DNA from: SHZL01 sp963784425
GTDB lineage: Bacteria; Pseudomonadota; Gammaproteobacteria; Xanthomonadales; SZUA-36
Length of the DNA: 64,000 nucleotides
Direction of reading: 5' to 3'
Assembly (NCBI GenBank): GCA_963784425.1
Contig: CAWARM010000006.1
Span: 155,045-219,044 of the forward strand
A model generated the notes under the pieces. That model was given only the letters and a program-made list of their open reading frames with translations. It was not told the DNA's origin and made no database searches. The translations under genes and the position numbers were made by a program. Below are positions 17,776 to 26,192 of the stretch, in pieces (within the stretch, counting starts at the first letter, position 1; the number at the start of each line of letters is the position of its first letter).

Positions 17776-19317
17776 TTATGGATTGGAGCGCTTTACCCAA
17801 ATCTCCCGCTCTCCAATCATCTTCACTGCGTAAGCCGGCTTGAGACCGTCCAGGGCATCGAGCTCATTTTGCCCAATGAGCCCATATGTGACTGCCTGTT
17901 CCCAAATATCGATCGAGGTTCGGCGCACAATGATGTCCGGCTGGAGCCGCACAGTGTTCTCGATTGCTTCATGCCAGATGCGCTGCAAGCGCTCAAGCTG
18001 CCGTGGATCGGTGATATTTTGTGCAAACCATAAATCCCAGGTGATGCTGATTTGGCTCACCGAGTTGCAAAATACCGGGTGGGTGGGTGCAAACCCGATA
18101 CAGGTGCGACCACCCGGCCGGGCCAGATCCATCATTTCCTGTACCTCGCTTTGAGCCATCCCCTTGTTGCTCTTAAGCTGCGCAAGTTGAATGGCTGCGT
18201 AGCTGACGGGATGGGCGAGAAGCGCGGCAATGATGAGCACCCGTATGCCCAAGTCACTTGTGTGCAAGTACAGATATCCGGCAAGGCTGGCGAATCCGAC
18301 CGCAATCGGAATGATCAAGACCTGCATATTGTACAAGCCCGTGTGCCGCATGATTAATGCCAGCAAAAGTCCGCAAAACAGCGAAAGGGTAACTACCAGC
18401 ACACCGTTTTCCGTACGCACCGATGGTCCCCATCTCGTCCACAGCCAGGTGGACACCCCCAGTAGTGACGGAAAAAACAGCACCATCTTCAACAACTCAA
18501 ATGACCAGTGCCAGGGTTTATGCACGGCCATGTTGAGGGCGAATACATCGAAATAGAATGCCGAATAAAGCTCGTGCCGATACAGCCACAAGGCTGTTGG
18601 CAAGACAGCCAGGACAATACCCCCAGCATAAGCGCCGAGGGACAATAAAGGCCGCAGCGACCTGGTGTTTGCTGCCTGGAATGTAATCAGCAGGGGTACG
18701 ACCAAAGTTATCGGTATCACCTTGGAGGATACCGAGACGGCCAGGCCAAAAAGAATCCCGAGGCCAAGAGCCTGTGAGCTCCGCACAGCACCATGAGCAG
18801 GCACCAGGCAAAGCCCGGCGGTAGCCAATAGCGCCATGAGCGGGTCGGGGCGTGCCACCTGGCACTCAAAAATCGGGGCGAGGACAAAAACTGCCGCGGT
18901 GTAAACCAGAACCGTCAAACGCGTGCGGCCGCCAGGTATCTGTTGCAGCAAACGCAGGCCGAGTAACCAGCAGCCAGCCAATGCCGTCAGACTCACAGCC
19001 CGACCAGCCAAAATAGCCTGCATGGAAAATGGGAACGATTGCACAAACCGGGTGGCGACCAGCCAATACGCCGGCCAGTGGTTCTGATAAAAATCGCGGT
19101 AGGGCAGTTCGCCCGAGAGTATGCGGAACGCAACATGCGCGTGTTCCACTTCGTCGTGATCGACTCCGGCCAGGAATGCGAAGCGGATGAACAGGAGTCC
19201 GAGGAGGGCGACAAGTAACGTCAATACCATGAGCCAGAACTGCTCACGGAACAGCTGCTCCCGCAGCCAGCCCGGAGCGGTCCGGACACCTCTGTCAGTG
19301 TGCATGGAATCGCTCAT
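17776..19317 (-). CDS. Membrane GT-C glycosyltransferase (PMT/ArnT-like, family 39-related)
   Basis: 513 residues with about 10-11 hydrophobic helices. The first periplasmic loop carries GVDHDEVEHAHVAF, the acidic D/E motif of GT-C enzymes, followed by YRDFYQNHWPAYWL. The C-terminal ~130 residues are soluble. The family transfers sugars from polyprenyl-phosphate donors. The stop of the preceding UGM-like gene overlaps its start by 4 bp, so the two form an operon likely acting on a cell-surface polysaccharide or lipid. Confidence 0.8.
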   Translation of the reverse strand: MSDSMHTDRGVRTAPGWLREQLFREQFWLMVLTLLVALLGLLFIRFAFLAGVDHDEVEHAHVAFRILSGELPYRDFYQNHWPAYWLVATRFVQSFPFSMQAILAGRAVSLTALAGCWLLGLRLLQQIPGGRTRLTVLVYTAAVFVLAPIFECQVARPDPLMALLATAGLCLVPAHGAVRSSQALGLGILFGLAVSVSSKVIPITLVVPLLITFQAANTRSLRPLLSLGAYAGGIVLAVLPTALWLYRHELYSAFYFDVFALNMAVHKPWHWSFELLKMVLFFPSLLGVSTWLWTRWGPSVRTENGVLVVTLSLFCGLLLALIMRHTGLYNMQVLIIPIAVGFASLAGYLYLHTSDLGIRVLIIAALLAHPVSYAAIQLAQLKSNKGMAQSEVQEMMDLARPGGRTCIGFAPTHPVFCNSVSQISITWDLWFAQNITDPRQLERLQRIWHEAIENTVRLQPDIIVRRTSIDIWEQAVTYGLIGQNELDALDGLKPAYAVKMIGEREIWVKRSNP

Positions 19318-20741
19318 ATTGCGCGAGACACCATGCCCGTCTCATCAATGAAAGCTTCCTCCTGGTAGGTATCGTCGGTGTTAACCTTCCACAGATCATG
19401 TTCCCGCCCCAGGGCAATATTCTCTGCAGCCAGAATCCCCATAAGCAGGCTGTGATCCTGGTTGTTGTACTTGAAAGCCCCCGCGCGTCCGATCACCTGC
19501 AGATTTGGGATGGTCTGCAGGAACTGAGCGAGGACATCTATCTGCTGTTTATAGCCGAGATCGTAAACAGGGTAGCAATTGGGCACCCGCACGACATGCG
19601 AGCCAGTAACCTGCGCAGACTTTATCAGCCCGGTTGCGTGCAGGTCATGCAGGGCTTGTTCCACGTGTCGTTCATCTGCTTGCAACCACTTGCTGTCGCC
19701 CGGGTCGCACCAAAGCTCCAGCGAGAGGATGGTTTGCGGGAGACCATGGTGCAGCTCCGCAACCCAGTTGCGATAGTTGGTGATCCTCCCCACTTCAAGT
19801 TCAGGCGCGTGGACATATAGCCACTGGTCCGGAAAAAGATCGTGTGAAGCGATGCGCAGGTAGACCAGGATGGTGTTACGAAAGCGCAGCGCTGCGGCCG
19901 CAGCTTGAACCCGATCCGGAGCCTGGGGCAGGGCTCGAACCAGGTGGGTCAAGGGCATGGATGAGATGACGTTGTCGAACAGGCGTCGTTCCCCGGAAGC
20001 GAGCCTGAGCTCCAGTTTTCCTCCGGTGTGTGGATCAAGCCCTTGAACGGGTGAATTGAGGTGTGCGTGGCCACCCTGGGCACACACCTTGTCAATCATC
20101 GTTGCGTACACGCTTCCCGTACCCCGAAGCGGATAGGCGAATCGATCCAGCAGTGTAGGGTGGCGGAAGCTGCCCTTGCGCGATAAAGAGTTGCGCACTA
20201 CCTCAAAAAGCGAAAGCCGGCGAATGCGCTGTGCGGCAAAATCGGCATCGAGGCGAGCGCAGGGAATCCCCCAGACTTTTTCGCTGTAGCTTTGAAAAAA
20301 CTTACGGTACAAGCGCCGGCCAAATCGAGCCTGGGCCCATTCTTCAAAACTCGCTGCCGGCCGGCGCGGATGAAGTTGTTCTCTGATGTAGCTCGCGATA
20401 CAACGGCTGGCTTCGACCAGTCCGAGTTTGGCGACCACGTCACCGGCGCGCAATGGATAATCGAAGAATTTCCCCCCGTAATAAATACGTGTCAGCCGAT
20501 CAACCATGCGGTACTGAGTACCCACAACCTCGAGCCAGAAGCGGTTCACGCGGGCATCAGCGCTGAAAAACCGATGTGGCCCAAGGTCTACGGTCTGGTC
20601 CCAGAGCTCGAACGAGCGCGCCATTCCGCCGATATTGGCTGAGGCTTCAAACAGTTCGACCTGGACTCCGAGCTTTCCAAGGGTGTAAGCAGCGGCCAGG
20701 CCCGCCGGTCCAGCGCCGATCACAGCTACGGTTTTTCTCAT
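19314..20741 (-). CDS. FAD-dependent UDP-galactopyranose mutase-like / protoporphyrinogen oxidase-like flavoprotein
   Basis: About 475 residues from ATG 20741 (MRKTVAVIGAG; an upstream ATG at 20780 is possible, neither has a clear SD). The Rossmann motif VIGAGPAGLAAAYTLGKLG is followed by ELFEASANIGGMARS, DLGPHRFFS and FQSYSEKVWGIP, and the C-terminus contains VIGRAGAFKYNNQDHSLLMG. These are features of the Glf-like NAD(P)/FAD amine-oxidase group in polysaccharide loci. Substrate unknown; partner of the overlapping GT-C transferase. Confidence 0.8.
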   Translation of the reverse strand: MRKTVAVIGAGPAGLAAAYTLGKLGVQVELFEASANIGGMARSFELWDQTVDLGPHRFFSADARVNRFWLEVVGTQYRMVDRLTRIYYGGKFFDYPLRAGDVVAKLGLVEASRCIASYIREQLHPRRPAASFEEWAQARFGRRLYRKFFQSYSEKVWGIPCARLDADFAAQRIRRLSLFEVVRNSLSRKGSFRHPTLLDRFAYPLRGTGSVYATMIDKVCAQGGHAHLNSPVQGLDPHTGGKLELRLASGERRLFDNVISSMPLTHLVRALPQAPDRVQAAAAALRFRNTILVYLRIASHDLFPDQWLYVHAPELEVGRITNYRNWVAELHHGLPQTILSLELWCDPGDSKWLQADERHVEQALHDLHATGLIKSAQVTGSHVVRVPNCYPVYDLGYKQQIDVLAQFLQTIPNLQVIGRAGAFKYNNQDHSLLMGILAAENIALGREHDLWKVNTDDTYQEEAFIDETGMVSRAI

Positions 20742-20785
20742 GAATAGTTTTGCGTGGGGTAGCATCATGCCCGAATGCAATGCCC

Positions 20786-20837
20786 AGAATGTAAACCAAT
20801 AGGTACCGGGACGCCACCGGAATCCCGGCGTGGAATT
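20786..20837. repeat. 52-bp palindromic repeat, copy 2
   Basis: Second copy of the repeat seen at 17716, same orientation, core CCGGGACGCCACCGGAATCCCGG-type palindrome. It lies between the PQQ dehydrogenase stop (20855) and the UGM-like gene. Confidence 0.75.
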
Positions 20838-20854
20838 TTTTTGCCGGATAGTCG

Positions 20855-22903
20855 CTACTTGGGCCGAATGCTATCGGCGGTGCCTTGAATGAAGGCCTTG
20901 ATCTGCTCAACCTGCTCCTGCGTCAACTTGCCGGTGAAATCCGGCATGCCCTGGGAAACTTGAGGTCCGGCGAAGACGAACTGGTCGAGCTGCGCGATCT
21001 CATCCGCGTTGACGTAGCCCAGGTTGCGGATATTGCCGCCGCGGTCCACCCCGGGAACGCCGTGGCAGAACACGCAATTGCTGATATAGAGCTGCATACC
21101 CTCGTCCACCTGTTCCGGATCGTATTTCACGCCTGCCACCAGCGCGTCCATCTGGTAGGCCGCAAGTTCCGGCAGGGGCGCGTGAGCCCCCAGGGCAAAG
21201 GTATACACCGCGCCCGGTCCCTGCTTGTCGGCGGCACGCTGCGCGAGGCCGTACACGCCACCCCAGCCCACGGCAACCGATATGTATTGTTTGCCATCGA
21301 CTTCGTAGCTCATTGGTGCCGCCACGATGCCAGTGCCCACCGCTGACTCCCACAGCTTCTCACCCGTGCGGGCGTTGTAGGCGACAAAGCGACCATCCGC
21401 CGTACCCTGGAACACCAGGTTGCCGGCGCTGGTGAGCGTGCCACCATTCCACGGCGAGATCTGCTCTACGCGCCAGGCTTCTTTCTGCGCCACCGGGTCC
21501 CAGGCGATCAGGCGGCCGAAGGGTTTGTTCGCAGCCGTCGGTGTGCCAACCAGTATCCCCAGGTTCCAGCCCAGTCCGGAGTGGGGCTGGCCCGGCAGAT
21601 TGGAGTCCGCGGTCCAGTTCTTGTCATCCACCATGTTGATGGGAATGTTCTGCGCCGGCAAATACACCAGCCCGGTTGCGGGATTGAACGACATCGGATG
21701 CCAGTTGTGCGCCCCGTAAGGACCGGGGATGGAGTCGTAGAAATCTTCACCCCGGGCCTGGGCGATTTCGACAGGACGCCCCTTTGCGTCATAAGCGGTG
21801 GCCCAGTTAACGTCGACGAAGTTGTTGGCGGAAATGAAACTGCCGTCGCTGCGGTCGATGACGAAGAAGAAACCGTTTTTCGGCGCGTGCAGGATCACCT
21901 TGCGTGGTTTACCGGCAATTTCGAGGTCGGCCAGGATCATGGGCTGGGTCGAGGTGTAATCCCAGTTGTCGCCTGGCGTTTCCTGGTAATGCCACACGTA
22001 CTCGCCGGTGTCCGGCCTGAGCGCAACGATCGAGGCCAGGTACAGATTATCGCCGCCGGCGGGACTGCGTTTGCTGCGGCTCCAGGGCGAACCGTTGCCT
22101 ACGCCAATATAGACGAGGTCCAGTTCAGGATCGAATACCATGCTGTCCCAGACTGTGCCGCCGCCGCCGATTTCCCAGTAGCGGCCAGCGGGATCCCAGG
22201 TCTTTGCAGCTTGCTCCATCGCTGCATTCTCATAGGGCTTCGCGGGATCACCCGGTACCGTAAACCAGCGCCACTTCTGCTTGCCGGTGGCGGCATCATA
22301 GGCGGTGACGTAACCGCGAACACCGTATTCAGCGCCGCCGTTACCGATGAGGACATTGCCCTTGAACACCCGCGGTGCGCCGGTGCTGGTGTAGGAACGG
22401 TCGTGATTGACGATCGTATCCTGCTCCCAGACGCGTTTACCCGTCGCGGCGTCGAGCGCAATCAAGCGCCCGTCGAATGAAGCAACAAATACCTTGCCCT
22501 GGTAAAGCGCAACACCGCGATTGACTACATCGCAGCAGCCTTTGTATCCCAGGTTGCGCGGAACCTTGGGATCATAGGTCCACAACCGCTGTCCGGTGCG
22601 CGTATCGATCGCGTGCACCACGCTCCATGAAGCCGTGACGTACATGATGCCGTCAACCACCAGCGGCGTCGCCTCAACCCCCCGGGTGGATTCGAGGTTG
22701 TAGGTCCACAGCAAACCGAGATCCTTGACGTTGCTGTCGTTGATTTGGTGCAACTTGCTGAAACGTGTCTCGGCATAATCGAGGCCGTAGCTGGGCCAGT
22801 CCGCGGTGGCGCCGTCGCTGCCCGCACGGGGCGGATCCGCTGCGAGTGGTGCGATGGCGCCTGCAAACAATATGAACAAAACCAGAATGTGTTGAGTCTT
22901 CAC
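20855..22903 (-). CDS. PQQ-dependent quinohemoprotein alcohol dehydrogenase
   Basis: 682 residues, GTG start, signal peptide (VLFILFAGAIAPLAADP). Tryptophan-docking beta-propeller motifs recur (TGQRLWTYDP, ATGKRVWEQD, TGEKLWESAV). The vicinal disulfide GYKGCCDVVNRG that stacks on PQQ is present, as are active-site DNWDYTSTQP and GNGSPWSRS. The C-terminal ~90 residues form a cytochrome c domain with CVFCHG, so this is the type II quinohemoprotein form. It oxidises alcohols in the periplasm. An operator-like palindrome lies 36 bp upstream, shared with the catabolic operons at 30 and 50 kb. Confidence 0.93.
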   Translation of the reverse strand: MKTQHILVLFILFAGAIAPLAADPPRAGSDGATADWPSYGLDYAETRFSKLHQINDSNVKDLGLLWTYNLESTRGVEATPLVVDGIMYVTASWSVVHAIDTRTGQRLWTYDPKVPRNLGYKGCCDVVNRGVALYQGKVFVASFDGRLIALDAATGKRVWEQDTIVNHDRSYTSTGAPRVFKGNVLIGNGGAEYGVRGYVTAYDAATGKQKWRWFTVPGDPAKPYENAAMEQAAKTWDPAGRYWEIGGGGTVWDSMVFDPELDLVYIGVGNGSPWSRSKRSPAGGDNLYLASIVALRPDTGEYVWHYQETPGDNWDYTSTQPMILADLEIAGKPRKVILHAPKNGFFFVIDRSDGSFISANNFVDVNWATAYDAKGRPVEIAQARGEDFYDSIPGPYGAHNWHPMSFNPATGLVYLPAQNIPINMVDDKNWTADSNLPGQPHSGLGWNLGILVGTPTAANKPFGRLIAWDPVAQKEAWRVEQISPWNGGTLTSAGNLVFQGTADGRFVAYNARTGEKLWESAVGTGIVAAPMSYEVDGKQYISVAVGWGGVYGLAQRAADKQGPGAVYTFALGAHAPLPELAAYQMDALVAGVKYDPEQVDEGMQLYISNCVFCHGVPGVDRGGNIRNLGYVNADEIAQLDQFVFAGPQVSQGMPDFTGKLTQEQVEQIKAFIQGTADSIRPK

Positions 22904-22938
22904 GATGTGTTGGCCGTGTGTGGGGCGACACGATTAGA

Positions 22939-22950
22939 CTAACATGTTAG
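22939..22950. promoter_or_regulatory. Operator O1: perfect palindrome CTAACATGTTAG
   Basis: A perfect 12-bp palindrome, 36 bp upstream of the PQQ dehydrogenase GTG. It matches the sites at 30084, 30147, 50352 and 50483. Length and symmetry suit a TetR-type repressor (inference; no TetR gene is in the window). Confidence 0.7.
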
Positions 22951-23023
22951 ATAATGCGTTTGCCATGGGCAATCGATTGTTGGGCCACCCCGATAAACAG
23001 AAGAGCAATTGCGCATCATTCTA

Positions 23024-23035
23024 CAAACATGTCAG
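23024..23035. promoter_or_regulatory. Operator O2: CAAACATGTCAG (degenerate)
   Basis: Ten of twelve positions match CTAACATGTTAG. It lies directly at the start of the acyl-CoA synthetase remnant, 74 bp from O1. Confidence 0.45.
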
Positions 23036-23136
23036 CTTGCGACGTGGTTGCCATCCTGGTCAACATCAATCCGAGCTATCGACTTAACGAGCTGGAGTTC
23101 GCCCTGCAGAAATCCGGCTGCGCCCCGTTCGCAAAC
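23029..23136 (+). pseudogene. Remnant of an AMP-dependent acyl-CoA synthetase
   Basis: Translation from 23029 gives VVAILVNINPSYRLNELEF then ALQKSGC, the segment that follows the N-terminus in FadD-like ligases (typically GAVLVNINPAYR...ELEYALxxSGC). Nothing before or after matches, so only about 35 codons of a ~550-residue enzyme survive. The 420-bp gap 22904-23323 otherwise holds two operator sites and no gene. Confidence 0.65.
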
Positions 23137-23323
23137 AAAGCGTCGAAGAATTGGGCCTCTAGCACTTCCCGGCCCCCCGCCCCCTGAAACTACTCCGCCT
23201 ACGCGAAAGCGCAGTAGCGCACAGACCAGGAAGCAAATTCGCTATCTAATGTTGCTTCTGTGCTCCGATTGGTACGTATTTTGCGAAGTATCCATTGAGC
23301 AGGTGACTTGGGAGGTTCGACCA

Positions 23324-23818
23324 ATGACCCGGTTCGCTACATTGTGCTTGTTAGTACTTTGGTCCGCTCGTGTAGCGGCGGAGTCCGTTAATCCACTGCT
23401 GGAAAGTGATGATCAGCGGTTCAGGTTTTCCAAAATGATGCAGGATGTTCACGGCCCTGACATCGGACAAAACGCAACTAATTGGGGCAAGAAACCCGTC
23501 ACGATCGGTGGCCGGAAGAATGACCTGGCGGGTTTCGGATGGTATTCCTACCTGACCCCGAGAGCTTACGAGGGCGCCAGGAATCACGAAGACGTGCAGG
23601 TATTCGAGCGAGTCCTGAGCCCCGGGCTGGCGCTCAACTTGTCGGGATCATCATTGTCGCTATACCGTCATGGTCTGCGTTTTGATGCGGGCAATTCTCC
23701 TTGGTTTTTCAATGTGAACTTTCGCAGCGTAAACCGCGGCTCCAAACTGGTTATTCAAGGCGATTCTGACCGGGTCAGGGGCAAAGCCTTGACTCTCGAA
23801 TTTGGCGTTGCTTTTTGA
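23324..23818 (+). CDS. Small secreted protein of unknown function
   Basis: 164 residues from ATG 23324, chosen because GGAGG lies 8 bases upstream and the product then opens with a signal peptide (RFATLCLLVLWSARVAAES). The mature part is rich in aromatic and polar residues with beta-strand periodicity (VLSPGLALNLSGSSLSLYR; WFFNVNFRSVNRGSKLVI) and ends in Phe. I do not recognise the family. It may be a periplasmic or small outer-membrane beta protein. No operon partner. Confidence 0.65.
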   Translation: MTRFATLCLLVLWSARVAAESVNPLLESDDQRFRFSKMMQDVHGPDIGQNATNWGKKPVTIGGRKNDLAGFGWYSYLTPRAYEGARNHEDVQVFERVLSPGLALNLSGSSLSLYRHGLRFDAGNSPWFFNVNFRSVNRGSKLVIQGDSDRVRGKALTLEFGVAF

Positions 23819-23932
23819 GCATTTCATCAAGATCCGGGCATTTCATCGAAATTGGTATGCTCTGCAAAGCGACGCTGTTCTGGCCAACTATTGCAAACCG
23901 GATGTAATTTTTACCCCGGCAAAAGCGGCTTG

Positions 23933-23961
23933 AAAAAAACCTGGCGGGCAGCGCCCGCCAG
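23933..23961 (-). terminator. Rho-independent terminator for the Crp-region transcript
   Basis: On the minus strand, stem CTGGCGGGC-gct-GCCCGCCAG (23961-23941) is followed by G and seven T residues (23939-23933). It lies 32 bp beyond the end of the glycine-zipper remnant. Confidence 0.85.
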
Positions 23962-23992
23962 ATTTCTCCGATCAACAGATCAAATCGCAGAT

Positions 23993-24193
23993 TCAAGTTT
24001 GCGGGTCAATGACCACCTGACCGTTTTCCACAGGAATCCGTCTGCCTGGATCTTCGTCCATGTGGATAACCTGCTCCTGACCATCGAGTCGATAAGTTAC
24101 TTCGTAGCAATCTTGTTCCTCGTGTTGGTCGTACACGGTTTCACATACTTGTTTGAGCTGCTGCTCCGCATTGCGCTTATCAATGGGCGTGCC
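23993..24193 (-). pseudogene. 3' remnant of a glycine-zipper-2TM-type surface protein
   Basis: Directly after the Crp/Fnr gene's TAG and in the same frame, the minus strand encodes 66 codons to a TGA: GTPIDKRNAEQQLKQVCETV, then CYEVTYRLDGQEQVIHMDED and PGRRIPVENGQVVID. This is the usual C-terminal end of Rickettsia-17kDa/YcfJ-like glycine-zipper proteins (Cys-containing segment, VTYRLDG, MDxDPG). The signal peptide and glycine zipper are missing, so it appears to have been joined to the regulator by a deletion. The strong terminator follows it. Confidence 0.65.
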
Positions 24194-25150
24194 CTAGCCT
24201 TGCAGCACCTCTGGCAGCAAGCGGTTCATTTCCTTCCTGACCACACCATAGCATTCGCACGAACGCTGCTCGAGCCCAACCCGGTCAAGGATGCTGATGT
24301 GACCGCGGCGGTAGCTGATGAAGCCCAGCTGCTGCAAAGTGCCTGCTGCGTCGGTAATGCTTTCCCGGCGCACGCCGAGCACGCTGGCGACCAACTCCTG
24401 CGTCATGACCAGCTCAGGCGAGGGCAGCCGGTCCAGAGTCAGCAACAACCAGCGGCAGAGCTGTTGCTCCACCGCATGGTGGCGATTGCACACTGCGGTC
24501 TGGGCCATTTGCGTGATCAACGCCTGCGTGTAGCGCAGCAGCATGCCCCGAAGGGGGCCCGTTCGACTGAATTCCTGCATCAACAAGCGACTTTCAAGCC
24601 GGTACGCGCTGCCGGCGGTCTGAATCACCGCCGAGCCGGGCGTGGTATCACCTCCCATGAACAGGGATACCCCCACCACGCCTTCGTTACCCACGCCGGC
24701 AGTTTCCGCCGATGCGCCACTTTCCGTCACATAGTGCAGCGATACGATGCAGGTGGCCGGGAAATAGACATGCTTCATCTCTACTCCAGGTTCGTACAGC
24801 GCTTCACCCAGCCGCATTTCAGTTAACTTCAGATGCGCATTCAGTCGTTCAAATTCCGCTGCTGGCAAGGCGGCCAGCAATCGGTTTTGATTCGGATCGG
24901 GAGCCGGAGCGGGCGAGTGGAATGGCTTCGTATCTAAGTTGCGCACTGCCGCCCTATAGAAACTGTTGACGCCGGGTAGCCGTGCCGCATACGCGGTCTT
25001 GCTGGCCTGGTCGCGCCATCGCTGCCCCGCTGGCGGCGCCTTCCCGACGACACCATTTATGGCTTCATGTGCCACCGAGGCCACCTTTTGCGTGGTTGAA
25101 GCGTTGAAATTGCCGGTGGTGTGGAAGTTTTTCTTGGCTGCAGATTTCAT
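24194..25150 (-). CDS. Crp/Fnr-family regulator with an unusual N-terminal extension
   Basis: 318 residues. The cNMP-like beta-barrel spans about 85-200 (LLAALPAAEFERLNAHLKL; YFPATCIVSLHYV) and the C-terminal wHTH about 235-300 (MTQELVASVLGVRRESITDA, GTLQQLGFISYRRGHI). Crp/Fnr proteins of this class usually begin around residue 80. The first ~75 residues (TTQKVASVAHEAINGVVGKA, then a basic stretch) resemble small YqjD/ElaB/DUF883-like stress proteins. The only good SD (GGAGGAG) precedes the extension, so the fusion is probably translated. The C-terminus also abuts a foreign remnant. Confidence 0.82.
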   Translation of the reverse strand: MKSAAKKNFHTTGNFNASTTQKVASVAHEAINGVVGKAPPAGQRWRDQASKTAYAARLPGVNSFYRAAVRNLDTKPFHSPAPAPDPNQNRLLAALPAAEFERLNAHLKLTEMRLGEALYEPGVEMKHVYFPATCIVSLHYVTESGASAETAGVGNEGVVGVSLFMGGDTTPGSAVIQTAGSAYRLESRLLMQEFSRTGPLRGMLLRYTQALITQMAQTAVCNRHHAVEQQLCRWLLLTLDRLPSPELVMTQELVASVLGVRRESITDAAGTLQQLGFISYRRGHISILDRVGLEQRSCECYGVVRKEMNRLLPEVLQG

Positions 25151-25207
25151 ATGGGTACTCCTCCGTCGACTTACTGTTAGCTTGTGTTACCGCCGCTGGC
25201 GGCAAAC

Positions 25208-25852
25208 TTATTGCAAGGCAGCGATGCGTTCCGCGGCAGGTGAAAACATGCCGTCTTCGTCAGACAGCACGATCTCGACCCGACGGTTCAGCTTTCGGCC
25301 GGCATAGGAGTTGTTGCTCGCTACCGGGAAGTTTTCGCCCATGGCTTTGGTGTGCATGCGGGACTCTTCGATGCCGCGGGCTACCAGGGATCTGCGCACC
25401 GCATTGGCGCGATTTAGTGAAAGCACCAAGTTGTACTGGTCCTTCCCAGTTGAGTCGGTATGCCCTTCAATCAACAGATTGCGTTCGGGATTACGTTTCA
25501 TGAATGCCGCCAAACGGTCCAGCATGATTCTTGGACCGGGTTCGACGTCGGCTTCGTCGGTTTCGAACAGCACACCACCATTCAGGGTCAGGACCACGCC
25601 TCGCTCGGATTCACCCCCGTTGAGCGCTTCGAGTTCGCCTTGTGATGGGCGCGTTTCGGCCAGAGACGTGGCGGGTTTGGTCTCACCGCCACGGGCACTC
25701 CAAAGCACCTCATTCCGTTCCGCTTCAGATCCTTCAATTGGACCCCGTGTCAGTATTTCTTCCCGGGTATTTGCGCGTTCAGAGTGTGAACTACACGAGC
25801 TCAGCGACAACAGCAACGTTCCGAAAACTACCCAGTAGTGTGATCGGTTCAT
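25208..25852 (-). CDS. OmpA-family outer-membrane lipoprotein
   Basis: 214 residues. Lipoprotein signal with lipobox LSLSSC-SS near residue 20. The OmpA C-terminal peptidoglycan-binding domain lies at about 95-205: GVLFETDEADVEPGPRIMLD, LLIEGHTDSTGKDQYNLVLS, RANAVRRSLVARGI, and NNSYAGRKLNRRVEIVL with the conserved Asp and Arg. It anchors the envelope to the cell wall. SD AAGGAGA, 6-base spacing. A sigma-54-like promoter (25947-25962) lies 95 bp upstream. The Crp-like gene follows after 57 bp in the same direction. Confidence 0.9.
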   Translation of the reverse strand: MNRSHYWVVFGTLLLSLSSCSSHSERANTREEILTRGPIEGSEAERNEVLWSARGGETKPATSLAETRPSQGELEALNGGESERGVVLTLNGGVLFETDEADVEPGPRIMLDRLAAFMKRNPERNLLIEGHTDSTGKDQYNLVLSLNRANAVRRSLVARGIEESRMHTKAMGENFPVASNNSYAGRKLNRRVEIVLSDEDGMFSPAAERIAALQ

Positions 25853-25946
25853 GATGAATCTCCTTGTCGGTTATTAACGTTACTTTTAACTTTGCGAGAA
25901 TTGCGTGCCGGATTTCGCTCGAACTTCGGTACGCTGGGGAGATAGA

Positions 25947-25962
25947 AGCATCTTTTGTGCCA
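25947..25962 (-). promoter_or_regulatory. Sigma-54-type promoter for the OmpA lipoprotein gene
   Basis: The minus strand reads TGGCAC-AAAAG-ATGCT, one mismatch in the -12 element from TGGCAC-N5-TTGCW. It lies in the 340-bp divergent gap 25853-26192 together with a second sigma-54 site in the opposite direction; I see no gene in that gap. Confidence 0.65.
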
Positions 25963-26103
25963 GAGCCCGGGGCCGCATGGCTGCTGGGGATTTCGGGACC
26001 GGGCGCGAGAATGCGCGGCAATTTGTGCAACGATTTGTAAAATTTGCAAGCAACGGCGTTGCCGGTTTTGGCTAAATGCGTGGCTTTAGCGGGTTTTCGC
26101 AGT

Positions 26104-26119
26104 TGGCATGCCCGTTGCT
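26104..26119 (+). promoter_or_regulatory. Sigma-54-type promoter for the BON-domain gene
   Basis: TGGCAT-GCCCG-TTGCT matches the -24/-12 consensus with correct GG-N10-GC spacing. It is 73 bp upstream of the BON-domain start, and the sigma-54 activator gene ends 114 bp beyond that gene. Confidence 0.75.
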
Positions 26120-26192
26120 TGCTCCTATGGGGCAGGCGATATCCATTTATGGAGTTGTCTGCGCAGTTATTCAGAAGACAATCAAGGAGGTC

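Noticed and set aside
23993..24196. TAG readthrough producing a long Crp-glycine-zipper protein
   Set aside because: The downstream segment is the tail of another family lacking its own start; gene remnant is simpler, and no suppression context is visible.
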